Shown here piece by piece: positions 1 through 8,296 of a DNA stretch of 64,000 nucleotides; positions within the stretch are counted from its first letter, which is position 1, and every line of letters starts with the position of its first letter. The notes under the pieces were generated by a model, which worked only from the letters and a program-made list of their open reading frames with translations, searched no databases and was not told the DNA's origin. This DNA comes from Fictibacillus phosphorivorans (lineage in GTDB: Bacteria; Bacillota; Bacilli; Bacillales; Fictibacillaceae): NCBI RefSeq assembly GCF_001619875.1, contig NZ_LRFC01000023.1, positions 670,781 to 734,780 on the forward strand, written 5' to 3'. The position numbers and the translations under genes are program-made.

Positions 1-256
1 GATGCATCCTCAGACCCTGCAACTGCTACATAATCTGCACTCATCTCATCGCGAACTTCATCTCGTTCTAGACGAAGTGCTGTAAACAAATCATCATTCG
101 CTACACCTGAAACTGTCGCATCTTTACCTGATTTCTTGCCTGCTTCTAGATAAGCTAGGTCATCTGTTCCACCAGGAGCTGTAATATAATAGACAGATAA
201 AACAATAATCAAGCTAAGCATGGTTAAAAGCCAAACCGTTTGTTTTTTCAATAACA
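1..256 (-). CDS. spoIIIAH: Stage III sporulation protein AH (partial, N-terminus only)
   Basis: Only the first 85 codons are inside the window; the gene runs off its left edge. The start ATG is at 256 (MLLKKQTVWLLTML), followed by one N-terminal membrane segment and then a polar region, as expected for SpoIIIAH. SpoIIIAH is the mother-cell protein that crosses the outer forespore membrane and binds forespore SpoIIQ to form the feeding-tube channel. It is the last gene of the spoIIIA operon and starts 5 nt after spoIIIAG. Identification rests on the N-terminus and on position. Confidence 0.88.
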
Positions 257-261
257 TTTGT

Positions 262-903
262 TTATTCCCCCTCAGGATTTTTTGGTCCTACAAAAATCTG
301 GTCACTTCCAATATCAAAGATTTTTTTAACAAGCTCGATAATCATCGCCTTTGTCTGGATGCTCTCGGCACCTTGTGCTAAAACAGCCACTCCTTTTATC
401 TTAGGTTTTTCTGTTGTCACGATTATCGGCTCTTCTCTTCCATCGTTTGAAATGATAACGACTTTTTCATCTATCTTTTGATCTTCTATTGTTCTGGTGC
501 CTCCATTTTTATCGTTCTCTAAGGTAGTTTGACTTTGTGTGCTGTCATCTGTTACAAACTCTTTTTTCTCTGTTGTGGAAAGCTCAACCCAGACAGAAAC
601 TTTTCCTACACCTTGCATCTGTTCTAATAAATCTTTTAGCTCGTTGGAATACCGATCTTCGTATGTCTTAATATTCTTATCTGTCACTTCTTTGGCTTGT
701 TTAAAAACTGCTTGAGATTTCGGTTCTGTTTCCATACCTATTCCATTTAATGCGCTTTTTTGAGCAGGGGAGTCTATCATTTTACTTATAAACATAAGAG
801 AAATTCCCAATAGAAGTAATACAAGTAAGTACTTTTGTTTATTCCCTGCTTTATCACTAAGCTGCAGCCGTTTTTTTATCTGTTCCCAAAATGAATGTTT
901 CAT
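262..903 (-). CDS. spoIIIAG: Stage III sporulation protein AG
   Basis: 213 residues. A short cytoplasmic N-terminus with a basic KKRLQL stretch is followed by one transmembrane helix (about residues 25-43), a long polar spacer and a C-terminal ring-building domain (about 85-213) rich in short beta strands (VGKVSVWVELST, IKGVAVLAQGAE). In B. subtilis this family forms a large oligomeric ring related to secretion-system ring proteins, in the channel between mother cell and forespore. The start overlaps the end of spoIIIAF by 4 nt, so translation is probably coupled. Confidence 0.95.
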   Translation of the reverse strand: MKHSFWEQIKKRLQLSDKAGNKQKYLLVLLLLGISLMFISKMIDSPAQKSALNGIGMETEPKSQAVFKQAKEVTDKNIKTYEDRYSNELKDLLEQMQGVGKVSVWVELSTTEKKEFVTDDSTQSQTTLENDKNGGTRTIEDQKIDEKVVIISNDGREEPIIVTTEKPKIKGVAVLAQGAESIQTKAMIIELVKKIFDIGSDQIFVGPKNPEGE

Positions 904-1526
904 TGGGATAACTCCTCTCCCCCTTCCATTTGCACCTCAACTTGCTGTGAATCTAGCTGCCACTGGCTGGCCAAGAAATACACGATCTCATTAGGAACTT
1001 TAAGTTCACGCTCTTCTTGTTTTTGTGAATGAGCGATACTAACTTCTACTTCTGAAACATCTGAGATTTTCGCTTGTTCATGATGTTTGGCCAGTACCAC
1101 TTTTGCACCCGTAATATCTTCAGGTTTTAACGGCTCTGTACCCATTTCCGTTTGGATTTGAAGATCGACAATTTCTAATTCATACGTCTTTTTCAGCTCC
1201 TCCTGAACTTGTTTTTTCATTGGGACAGCCATTTGCTCTAATATATATGCACGTTGTGCGGATTGTATTTCACTTTTATTCTCTTCTATTGAATTTTTTA
1301 TTTCATTTTCTTTTGCAGCGGCCGGTACATCCATAGCAAGGAAGACTTGATCTAAATCAGAGTTTATCAGTTTGAATAAGGGTGAAAGCATAGCAAGTAG
1401 TATGAGAAGTCCTACGACCATTTTGATGTAGCTCTGAAACTGGTTGCCAGGCAATAAGAGTTCAATGACGCCCGCTAATAAGACAAGAATAATAATATTA
1501 GTGACCCACTCTGTTAAAAATGCCAT
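900..1526 (-). CDS. spoIIIAF: Stage III sporulation protein AF
   Basis: Two hydrophobic helices near the N-terminus (about residues 10-28 and 33-50) are followed by a coiled-coil-rich and then mixed alpha/beta extracytoplasmic domain. This is the usual SpoIIIAF plan, with a C-terminal ring-building fold. Two ATGs lie in tandem; 1526 is preferred because the Shine-Dalgarno GGAGGT at 1532-1537 is only 2 nt from the other. Part of the SpoIIIA-SpoIIQ channel. Confidence 0.93.
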   Translation of the reverse strand: MAFLTEWVTNIIILVLLAGVIELLLPGNQFQSYIKMVVGLLILLAMLSPLFKLINSDLDQVFLAMDVPAAAKENEIKNSIEENKSEIQSAQRAYILEQMAVPMKKQVQEELKKTYELEIVDLQIQTEMGTEPLKPEDITGAKVVLAKHHEQAKISDVSEVEVSIAHSQKQEERELKVPNEIVYFLASQWQLDSQQVEVQMEGGEELSQ

Positions 1527-1536
1527 CATTCACCTC

Positions 1537-2721
1537 CTATCGAACCATCAGCGTTACATTGCCGGCTGCAATAATAATCGTAATTGCTAGAAAGAACATG
1601 ATCGAGACCGTCATAAGTGCTGCAAAGATAAACATGACACTTTTGCCGATAATACCAAGCGATTCTACGATAGGCCCACCCCCTAAAGGCTGTAATAGGG
1701 CAGCTGCCATGCTGTATATGAAAGCGAGAATAAGTACTTTGATGGCTGGGAAGATAGCTAATAAAAGCAATAAAAGAGCTCCAATTATACCAACAGAATT
1801 TTTGAGCAAGATTGATGCACTCATCACTGTGTCCGTTGCATCTGTAAACATACGTCCTACGACCGGTATGAAATTTCCTGTAATAAACTTTGCCGTCTTA
1901 ATCGTAATTCCATCAGCTACTGCTGCTGTAGCTCCTTGTACACTCATCACACCGAGGAAGACTGTGAAAAAAAAAGCAAGTGCACCCATGCTAATATTTC
2001 TTAATAATTTTGCCAGCTGGGTTACTTTGTGATGTTCAGACATGGTAGAAACAATACTTAATAAGGCCGATAAAAATAGAAGGGGGAGCACAAAGTTTTT
2101 AATCAAGAGCCCGCTTGTGTTGACTAAAAATAAAATGACTGGATGAAAGAATGCGACTGAAGCGAGACTTCCTACTGTTGCCATCAAAGCAAGAAGCAGC
2201 GGAATGAGCGCAATCATAAAACTAAGCATATTATCGATTGCATCTGTTGCGTAAGAAATCGCAACGTGAAAACTATTCAGTGCTAAAATGATCAAAACCA
2301 TATAGACAATGCCATAGGCCACTTTTGAGATCGCAGAACGATCAAATGCATTTTGTATCGATTGCAAGAGCATACTGAAAACGGTTAACAATATTAAGGT
2401 TCCTAACAATTTCCCGTGAACGGCCAGCTCATGAAACATAAATTTCAAAAGGCCAAGCAAATATCCTTTTAGCGAGAAATCCTTTTCTCCTTTTACAAAT
2501 TCAAGAAACGTACCTTTTTGACTTTCTGGCAAAAAACCACCATATTCACTAGAGATGCTATCCCAATATTGTTTAATTTCATCAAGCTTCATAGATGAGA
2601 CTTGATGTTCTACCATTTTTGAAGTAATGGAGCTCGCAGATGCAGATTTTGAGTCACAAAATAGTATAAAAGAGAAGAATACTAGCATAATTAGACTTGT
2701 CCGCATCAACATTGTCTGCAT
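1537..2721 (-). CDS. spoIIIAE: Stage III sporulation protein AE, multispanning membrane protein
   Basis: 394 residues, close to the usual length of about 400. An N-terminal signal-like hydrophobic segment (LIMLVFFSFILF) is followed by an amphipathic region and about seven or eight membrane helices. SpoIIIAE is the large polytopic subunit of the SpoIIIA complex, needed for SigG activity in the engulfed forespore. It sits between spoIIIAD and spoIIIAF as in other Bacillaceae. Confidence 0.95.
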   Translation of the reverse strand: MQTMLMRTSLIMLVFFSFILFCDSKSASASSITSKMVEHQVSSMKLDEIKQYWDSISSEYGGFLPESQKGTFLEFVKGEKDFSLKGYLLGLLKFMFHELAVHGKLLGTLILLTVFSMLLQSIQNAFDRSAISKVAYGIVYMVLIILALNSFHVAISYATDAIDNMLSFMIALIPLLLALMATVGSLASVAFFHPVILFLVNTSGLLIKNFVLPLLFLSALLSIVSTMSEHHKVTQLAKLLRNISMGALAFFFTVFLGVMSVQGATAAVADGITIKTAKFITGNFIPVVGRMFTDATDTVMSASILLKNSVGIIGALLLLLLAIFPAIKVLILAFIYSMAAALLQPLGGGPIVESLGIIGKSVMFIFAALMTVSIMFFLAITIIIAAGNVTLMVR

Positions 2722-2738
2722 CTTTACAACCTGCTTTC

Positions 2739-3128
2739 TTATTTGGGAATAAGCGTCAGCACGGTTTCAATAATAACCGTCAAAATAGGGATAGCCATCA
2801 CAAGAATCAGGATCTTACCACCAAGTTCGATCTTAGAAGCGATAGCTCCCTGACCTGCATCACGTGTTATCTGTGCTCCAAATTCTGCAATATAAGCGAT
2901 GCCAATAATCTTAAGTAACGTTTCTACATAAACCATATTGACGTTTGCATTGATAGCGAGCCGTTGAAGCATCGTTAATACCTGTCCAATCTTATCGATT
3001 AAGAACAAGAAGATTCCTGCTCCGACCATAAGTGTAACCAAAAAGGCGAAATTCGCTTTTTGTTCTTTAAGGACTAAGGCTAAGAAAGCAGCGACCAGTC
3101 CAAAACCAACAATTTGGATAATTTCCAA
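2739..3128 (-). CDS. spoIIIAD: Stage III sporulation protein AD
   Basis: 129 residues, very hydrophobic, with four membrane segments. It belongs to the same SpoIIIAC/AD family as its neighbour. The start is a TTG at 3128 behind a strong AGGAGGGG Shine-Dalgarno; the next in-frame starts would remove the first helix. Small integral subunit of the SpoIIIA channel complex. Confidence 0.94.
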   Translation of the reverse strand: MEIIQIVGFGLVAAFLALVLKEQKANFAFLVTLMVGAGIFLFLIDKIGQVLTMLQRLAINANVNMVYVETLLKIIGIAYIAEFGAQITRDAGQGAIASKIELGGKILILVMAIPILTVIIETVLTLIPK

Positions 3129-3141
3129 CCTGGTCCCCTCC

Positions 3142-3348
3142 TTAACTCTGAAACAAAAAGACTCCTTTTACCTTTTGAAACAAATCATCTAAAAGTGTGA
3201 TGACCATAAAAAGGGCAACCACAAATCCTAATAATGTTACCCAATGTGCATAATCCTCTTTACCAATCATCTTTAAAACGGTATGAAGCATTGCGACAAT
3301 TATTCCTAGTCCTGCAATCTGAAATACTGCGTTTACATCCAATCCCAT
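3142..3348 (-). CDS. spoIIIAC: Stage III sporulation protein AC
   Basis: 68 residues with two membrane helices, the normal size for SpoIIIAC. It resembles the N-terminal half of SpoIIIAD next door, so the pair probably arose by duplication. It lies between spoIIIAB and spoIIIAD with short gaps, inside the operon. Confidence 0.94.
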   Translation of the reverse strand: MGLDVNAVFQIAGLGIIVAMLHTVLKMIGKEDYAHWVTLLGFVVALFMVITLLDDLFQKVKGVFLFQS

Positions 3349-3363
3349 CAGTGAGACCTCCTG

Positions 3364-3879
3364 TTACATTAAAAGAATAACGATCAAAAGCCCCATTAAC
3401 ACGCCCAGACTTTTGCACATTTTTTCATAGCGTTCTTGTATGTCTCTTGCTTCCTTTTCCTCACGTGTAAGGTGTGCGAGTGTTAACTGTATCTGCTTTT
3501 GCTGATGTTCTTTGTCATGTCTGCCTAGTGTTGATCCGAACTGGCGAAGCACTTCTATCTCTCCGACCTTAAAGGATGTTTCTTTTGCCAATACAGCCAG
3601 TTGACTGTTCCATGCTTCTTGAACGGTTTGTTCACCTTGTATTAAAGAGTCAGAAATTGTTAGAAAAAAAGAAGATAGAGGCTCTTTTAAAGGTTTTCCT
3701 ATATGTTGAAAAGCTTCGTGAAGAGGTGTAGACCCGTACATGATCTCGGCCTCTAATGCTTGAAGCGTTACTTTTAATTCTCTTAATTTTTTTGGTCTCT
3801 CTCTTACACGCTTCGCCCACTCAAAACCGAATATTGTTGTTGCAGAAAGAATAGCGATTGCACCAATCCAACTCATCAT
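3364..3879 (-). CDS. spoIIIAB: Stage III sporulation protein AB
   Basis: 171 residues with an N-terminal and a C-terminal membrane helix (MMSWIGAIAILSATTIFGF and LGVLMGLLIVILLM) and a helical soluble centre. The centre resembles the type II secretion inner-membrane protein GspF, as known for SpoIIIAB. The start overlaps the stop of spoIIIAA, giving translational coupling with the ATPase. Confidence 0.94.
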   Translation of the reverse strand: MMSWIGAIAILSATTIFGFEWAKRVRERPKKLRELKVTLQALEAEIMYGSTPLHEAFQHIGKPLKEPLSSFFLTISDSLIQGEQTVQEAWNSQLAVLAKETSFKVGEIEVLRQFGSTLGRHDKEHQQKQIQLTLAHLTREEKEARDIQERYEKMCKSLGVLMGLLIVILLM

Positions 3880-4805
3880 GCTGCACCACCCGTCGATCGG
3901 TAGATCTCTTTAAAAGCCCCGTCGTATATCCTTTGTATCGTTCCTGGTCCATTGTTACGGCTTAATAGTACATATCTTTGAAACAACGAAAGACCAGCCA
4001 AAGGTTTCATAACAGGTCTTTTAAGAGCATCTTCTAAACTGCTTCCATGTGCAGTGAAAATCATCTGCACCCCCGCGTACATAGCCTCTAATATAGCCTC
4101 ACCATCTTCTTTTCTTCCAATTTCATCAACGATCAAAACCTGCGGACTCATTGAACGAATTAGCATCATCATACCTTCCGCTTTCGGACAAGCATCTAAT
4201 ACATCCACTCTTTTTCCGAGTGAATGTTGAGGGATGCCTTTAATGGAACCCGCTATTTCTGAACGCTCATCAACGATTCCCACTTTATAAGAAGGAATAT
4301 TTCTATTGAGTGCGCCACAACTGACTAACCTTGCAATATCTCTCAAAAGAGTCGTTTTACCGGTCTGCGGCGGGCCGATCAGCAACGTATTGAGCCAATT
4401 TTTTTCAAATAGATAGGGAAGAAGCGGTTCTGCAATTCCTATTTTTTCTCGTGCTATCCTTACATTAAAAGAACTGATATCTTTTATCGCTTTAACAGTT
4501 CCTTGCTCCGTGATCACCTTACCTGCTAGTCCTACACGATGGCCTCCAGAGATCGTGATGTATCCCCTTTTAAGCTCTTCTTCTAACGCGTATAGGGAAT
4601 GCTGACTTAGACGGTTGAGCAATACTTGAGATTCTTCTGCAAGAAACGGCTTTTCTGACGGGTAGATCGGCTTACCCGAACATAGGATTTCTATTGGCTG
4701 TCCAATTCTGACCCTGATCTCCTCAACAGATTGAAGGATAGGAGCCGGCAAGTTTCTTAAAGTCTGCTGAATTCCATCTGGAAAAAGTTTGAAAATAGTT
4801 TCCAT
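3876..4805 (-). CDS. spoIIIAA: Stage III sporulation protein AA, secretion-type ATPase
   Basis: 309 residues. Walker A is GPPQTGKT at about residues 144-151, and a Walker B-like VLIVDEIG follows near residue 225. This is the P-loop ATPase of the SpoIIIA complex, related to type II/IV secretion ATPases, acting in the mother cell at the outer forespore membrane. First gene of the operon, with a good Shine-Dalgarno (AAAGGAG) 8 nt before the ATG and a SigE-like promoter upstream. Confidence 0.96.
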   Translation of the reverse strand: METIFKLFPDGIQQTLRNLPAPILQSVEEIRVRIGQPIEILCSGKPIYPSEKPFLAEESQVLLNRLSQHSLYALEEELKRGYITISGGHRVGLAGKVITEQGTVKAIKDISSFNVRIAREKIGIAEPLLPYLFEKNWLNTLLIGPPQTGKTTLLRDIARLVSCGALNRNIPSYKVGIVDERSEIAGSIKGIPQHSLGKRVDVLDACPKAEGMMMLIRSMSPQVLIVDEIGRKEDGEAILEAMYAGVQMIFTAHGSSLEDALKRPVMKPLAGLSLFQRYVLLSRNNGPGTIQRIYDGAFKEIYRSTGGAA

Positions 4806-4837
4806 AACCGTTTCTCCTTTAAAAGGCTATTACTATA

Positions 4838-4866
4838 AACGTATGGCTTATCCCTATGCTTTATGC
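4838..4866 (-). promoter_or_regulatory. SigE-type promoter of the spoIIIA operon
   Basis: Read on the minus strand, GCATAAA (4860-4866) is followed after exactly 14 nt by CATACGTT (4838-4845). This fits the mother-cell SigE pattern of a -35 ending in ATA and a -10 of CATACAAT, 14 nt apart. It lies 33 nt before the spoIIIAA start. The B. subtilis spoIIIA operon is SigE-dependent, which supports the call. Confidence 0.65.
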
Positions 4867-5137
4867 CAATAAAGGAAGGTTTAGTAAAACGATTAGAAAT
4901 ACTGAAGTTAAGTTTCAGGGAGAAGTTCATTAAAGAAGAAAGCAAAATCAAATGAATTACTAGTTACATTTGGTGCCGTTTTTTTCAGTGCACACTTAAG
5001 TCACTAACTATAATGTCTTGATATCTTCTAAAAAAGCAGAAATCGTATTAATAAATGGGAATGATCTTTCATTTTTTAGAATAGTATGCATGTTCTTGAA
5101 TGTTTGAAGTTGGATATAGTAAGCATCTTCAACTGAC
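4867..5137. other. Non-coding gap upstream of spoIIIAA promoter
   Basis: No coding region, RNA gene or hairpin with a T-run is visible in this stretch. The open frame that crosses it on the minus strand has no ribosome binding site. Confidence 0.5.
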
Positions 5138-5242
5138 TGAGCGAAACGAGGGACAGTTTGAGCGAAAATGAGGGTACACTGGGCGAAAGGGAAGGGGTTC
5201 TGAGCGAAACAGCAGCCTGTATGAGCAAAAGTGTAATAAATA
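5138..5242. repeat. 21-bp-period array 1, core TGRGCRAAA, five copies
   Basis: The 9-nt core begins at 5138, 5159, 5180, 5201 and 5222, a spacing of exactly 21 nt each time: TGAGCGAAA, TGAGCGAAA, TGGGCGAAA, TGAGCGAAA, TGAGCAAAA. The 12 nt between cores are not conserved. On the minus strand the array reads as a heptapeptide repeat with FAQ or FAH at each step. It lies downstream of the efp terminator. Confidence 0.9.
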
Positions 5243-5360
5243 AAGAAACACGTACCGTAAATAACCCTAACTCTTATAAGTAAAACGAATAAAAGAGGCT
5301 CACCACTTGCCCCCCTCAAAAAGCGAGCATCGGGAACGGGTTTACGAAACCAGCTCCTAC

Positions 5361-5400
5361 AAAAAAGCCTCATCCCGATTAAAAATCAGGATGAGGCTTT
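5361..5400 (-). terminator. Intrinsic terminator of efp
   Basis: A 12-bp stem (AAAGCCTCATCC at 5364-5375 with GGATGAGGCTTT at 5389-5400) is followed on the minus strand by a T-run. It lies 15 nt after the efp stop. Confidence 0.9.
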
Positions 5401-5415
5401 ACTCACGATTTAATA

Positions 5416-5973
5416 TTATGCACGTGAAACGTAAGCTGCATTTCTTGTATCAATAACTAGCTTGTCTCCTTGGTTAACAAAGAAAGGAACTTGAACGATC
5501 AATCCTGTTTCAAGAGTAGCCGGTTTTGTTCCGCCTGATGCTGTGTCACCTTTAATTCCTGGCTCAGTCTCAGCAACTACTAATTCTACTGTGTTCGGAA
5601 GTTCAACACCGATTGTTTCACCTTGATACGTCATGATGTGTACTGTCATGTTCTCAAGCAAGTACTTTAGCTCGTACTCAATTTGAGAAGCTTGAAGTTC
5701 GATTTGCTCATAAGATTCATTATCCATGAACGTATGAGTATCCCCTGATGCATAAAGATATTGCATACGACGATTTTCGATATGAGCTTTTGCAACTTTT
5801 TCTCCGCCACGGAACGTTTTTTCCTGGATCCCGCCTGTACGAAGGTTACGAAGTTTAGAACGAACAAATGCCGCTCCTTTTCCTGGTTTTACATGTTGGA
5901 ATTCAAGAACTTGCCAAATCCCTCCATCTACTTCAATCGTTAATCCTGTTTTAAAATCGTTTACTGAAATCAT
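5416..5973 (-). CDS. efp: Elongation factor P
   Basis: 185 residues, standard EF-P length, with the three-domain beta-barrel sequence pattern and the signature near the C-terminus ([16 protein letters not shown]). EF-P binds the ribosome between the P and E sites and relieves stalling at polyproline stretches. The tip lysine is present at residue 32 (PGKG); in B. subtilis this lysine carries a 5-aminopentanol modification. Last gene of the aroQ-papA-efp run. Confidence 0.98.
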   Translation of the reverse strand: MISVNDFKTGLTIEVDGGIWQVLEFQHVKPGKGAAFVRSKLRNLRTGGIQEKTFRGGEKVAKAHIENRRMQYLYASGDTHTFMDNESYEQIELQASQIEYELKYLLENMTVHIMTYQGETIGVELPNTVELVVAETEPGIKGDTASGGTKPATLETGLIVQVPFFVNQGDKLVIDTRNAAYVSRA

Positions 5974-5994
5974 GTTATTATCCTCCTGAATCGT

Positions 5995-7068
5995 TTAACT
6001 AATTGTTAAAAGCGTTTTTGTTGAATGAGTTAGTGATTCGTTACCGTCTTTTGTGATAAGCGTATCGTCTTCAATGCGAACCCCGCCTAATCCTGAAACA
6101 TAAATTCCTGGTTCTACAGTAACAAGCATCCCCGGCTCAAGAATTGTATCAGACTTCATGGATAGAGCAGGTCCTTCATGAACATCTAAGCCTATTCCGT
6201 GGCCAGTTGAATGCCCAAAATAGTCACCAAACCCTTTAGAAGCAATATAATCCCGTGTTAACGCATCTGCTTCCTTGCCCGTCATTCCTGGTTTGATGCC
6301 TTTCATGCCTAGCATTTGTGCTTCATAAACAACTTGATAGATCTCTTTAAGCTCATCCGAAACATTACCGATTGCAACCGTACGAGTAATATCAGAACAA
6401 TAACCTTTGTAGTATGCACCAAAATCCAAGGTTACTAATTCACCAGTCTCAATCTTTTTATCTGAGGCAACACCGTGTGGAAGGGCGGAACGATAGCCTG
6501 AAGCCACAATGATATCGAATGATGAAGAAACGGCTCCATTTTTTCTCATGAAAAATTCTAGCTCGTTTGATACTTCACGTTCAGTAAGCCCTGGGCGAAT
6601 ATACTCTATGATATGTGAAAAAGCGGCATCGGCAATGCTTGCAGCATCCTTTACTATCTTAATCTCTGATTCATCCTTTATCAAGCGCAACTTTTCCACA
6701 AGCCCCGTTACAGGTACTAATTCTGTCTCCTGTGAATGCAGTTGGCCTTCATATGTACGATAAGAAGAATATGTAACATGATCCTGTTCGAAACCGAGCT
6801 TCTGGATCGAGAGTTCTTTCGTTAACTTTGCCACCTCTTCTGGAATCGGAGCAGTATGCATAACGACCCGATACCCCTTAGCCTGTTCAGCAGCCTGTGT
6901 CTTATATCGGAAGTCTGTTACCAATATCGCTTCTTCCTTTGTAATTAAAAGCACACCTGAACTCCCTTTAAATCCGCTTAAATAAAACCGGTTTGAAGAA
7001 GAAGTGACTAGCAACGCATCAATATCAAACGTTTCAAATAACTCTCTCGCTTTTTCAACACGTCTCAT
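5995..7068 (-). CDS. papA: Xaa-Pro dipeptidase / aminopeptidase P family (YqhT)
   Basis: 357 residues, M24B metallopeptidase with a creatinase-type N-terminal domain (about 1-130) and a pita-bread catalytic domain. Metal ligands are visible in order: Asp of LDFGAYY, Asp of CSDITRT, His of GHSTGHGIG, Glu of VTVEPGIY and Glu of VRIEDD. It likely removes residues ahead of proline in peptides. The start overlaps the stop of aroQ by 4 nt. The link to efp is conserved in Bacillus. Confidence 0.92.
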   Translation of the reverse strand: MRRVEKARELFETFDIDALLVTSSSNRFYLSGFKGSSGVLLITKEEAILVTDFRYKTQAAEQAKGYRVVMHTAPIPEEVAKLTKELSIQKLGFEQDHVTYSSYRTYEGQLHSQETELVPVTGLVEKLRLIKDESEIKIVKDAASIADAAFSHIIEYIRPGLTEREVSNELEFFMRKNGAVSSSFDIIVASGYRSALPHGVASDKKIETGELVTLDFGAYYKGYCSDITRTVAIGNVSDELKEIYQVVYEAQMLGMKGIKPGMTGKEADALTRDYIASKGFGDYFGHSTGHGIGLDVHEGPALSMKSDTILEPGMLVTVEPGIYVSGLGGVRIEDDTLITKDGNESLTHSTKTLLTIS

Positions 7069-7517
7069 ATTGCATCCCCCTTAAAATGATTGTTAAAAGC
7101 ATAAAGCGCTAATGTATAACTATCAAAACCAAAACCTGAAATCTGTCCGATTGTCACCGGGGCAATAACTGACTCACGTCGAAATTCCTCCCGAGCATGA
7201 ACATTAGACAAATGGACTTCGATTACCGGGACATCTACACTGGCAATCGCGTCTCTTATCGCATAACTATAATGAGTATAAGCCCCTGCGTTTAAGACAA
7301 TACCCTGGAATTGACCATCAGCTTCATGAATGAGGTCAATGATTTCCCCTTCACTATTGCTCTGCTTGAATGAAACTCCCATTAAAAGTGTTGCAGATAA
7401 CGCTTCAAGTTCGTTCTGTAGATCGTCTAATGTTTTAGCACCATAAATGCCAGGTTCCCGTTTTCCCAATCGGTTTAAATTTGGTCCATTAATAATAAGA
7501 AAATTTCTGTTATTCAT
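7065..7517 (-). CDS. aroQ: 3-dehydroquinate dehydratase, type II
   Basis: 150 residues. Type II dehydroquinase signatures are present: the N-terminal INGPNLNRLGKREPGIYG with the catalytic Tyr, and the C-terminal VHLSNVHAREEFR with the catalytic His. It converts 3-dehydroquinate to 3-dehydroshikimate in the shikimate pathway. The ATG at 7517 follows an AGGTG site with 6 nt spacing; an upstream GTG at 7526 overlaps that site and is less likely. Confidence 0.96.
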   Translation of the reverse strand: MNNRNFLIINGPNLNRLGKREPGIYGAKTLDDLQNELEALSATLLMGVSFKQSNSEGEIIDLIHEADGQFQGIVLNAGAYTHYSYAIRDAIASVDVPVIEVHLSNVHAREEFRRESVIAPVTIGQISGFGFDSYTLALYAFNNHFKGDAI

Positions 7518-7539
7518 CGGAAACACCTAGCCTTTGCAT

Positions 7540-7569
7540 AAAAAAATAGAATGTTCATAAAACATTCTA
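7540..7569 (-). terminator. Terminator of yqhR
   Basis: TAGAATGTT (7547-7555) pairs with AACATTCTA (7561-7569), followed on the minus strand by seven T residues. Confidence 0.8.
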
Positions 7570-7594
7570 TCATAGGGGCTGAACATTTGAATAG

Positions 7595-8110
7595 TTACGA
7601 ACTTTGTGCAGATTCCTTATTCCCTTGAGCCTGTCCATACCGCTCACTGTATTCAAATGAAATCGAGTATCCCACAAAAACGCCGTATAAGATATAGATA
7701 CAAAGCGTTGTTGTAATCGTGTTTTTACCTATTGTATTCATAGGTTCTAATCCAGGAAAGATGGGATGAAGCAGATAGAATACAATCGCCCACAACGCAA
7801 CTCCATATATAATGCCTGCTAACATGGACTTGATTTTTGCAAAAGCATATCGATATGCGATGGCTACAAGAATAGATAGCAAGGCTATGATCAGAATACT
7901 AATTAATTGTCCAAGCCACTGAGACTTCCATTTCCCGAGTGCCCATGGTGCTAAAACAAGAGCAGGACCTACTTTTGAAAAATTTAAGTAGTAGGCAATA
8001 AAACCAAATGAAGCCCAGATCAGACCGCCAAAAAAACCAACCCCTATCACTCTGCTCATGAACGAGGATTGAGACTCTTGTTTGTCTTGTTCTAATTTTG
8101 AATCGCTCAT
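7595..8110 (-). CDS. yqhR: YqhR membrane protein (FigP, germination amplifier partner)
   Basis: 171 residues with about four membrane helices and a charged N-terminus. It matches YqhR in position (between aroQ and yqhQ) and in topology. In B. subtilis YqhR has been renamed FigP and works with SpoVAF as an ion-channel complex that amplifies the germination signal. A GerAA/SpoVAF-like gene occurs at 38421-39884 in this window. A strong GGAGGTGG site precedes the ATG. It has its own terminator, so it may be transcribed apart from aroQ. Confidence 0.78.
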   Translation of the reverse strand: MSDSKLEQDKQESQSSFMSRVIGVGFFGGLIWASFGFIAYYLNFSKVGPALVLAPWALGKWKSQWLGQLISILIIALLSILVAIAYRYAFAKIKSMLAGIIYGVALWAIVFYLLHPIFPGLEPMNTIGKNTITTTLCIYILYGVFVGYSISFEYSERYGQAQGNKESAQSS

Positions 8111-8296
8111 AGACGACCACCTCCAACATTTCTAGTATGTCCACAAAATTCACGTCCAAACTTCTTAACCTTGATCAATCATAATCCGTGTAAAACATGT
8201 ATAAAATGGGAAAAATACAATCATCCCTTGTGGAGGAATATCCAGCTTTACTGTAGAATAGAAAGTACCTACAATACTTTAGGCTGGGGGTTCAAC

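Noticed and set aside
1520..2032. 170-residue plus-strand open frame
   Set aside because: Antisense shadow of spoIIIAE with the complement of its membrane-helix codons.
5008..5373. 121-residue open frame on the minus strand with repeated FAQ motifs
   Set aside because: It starts inside the efp terminator, has no ribosome site, and is explained by the 21-bp array; kept as a repeat, not a gene.
8171..8296. N-terminal extension of YqhQ by 42 residues
   Set aside because: No ribosome site; DUF1385 similarity starts just after the ATG at 8297.
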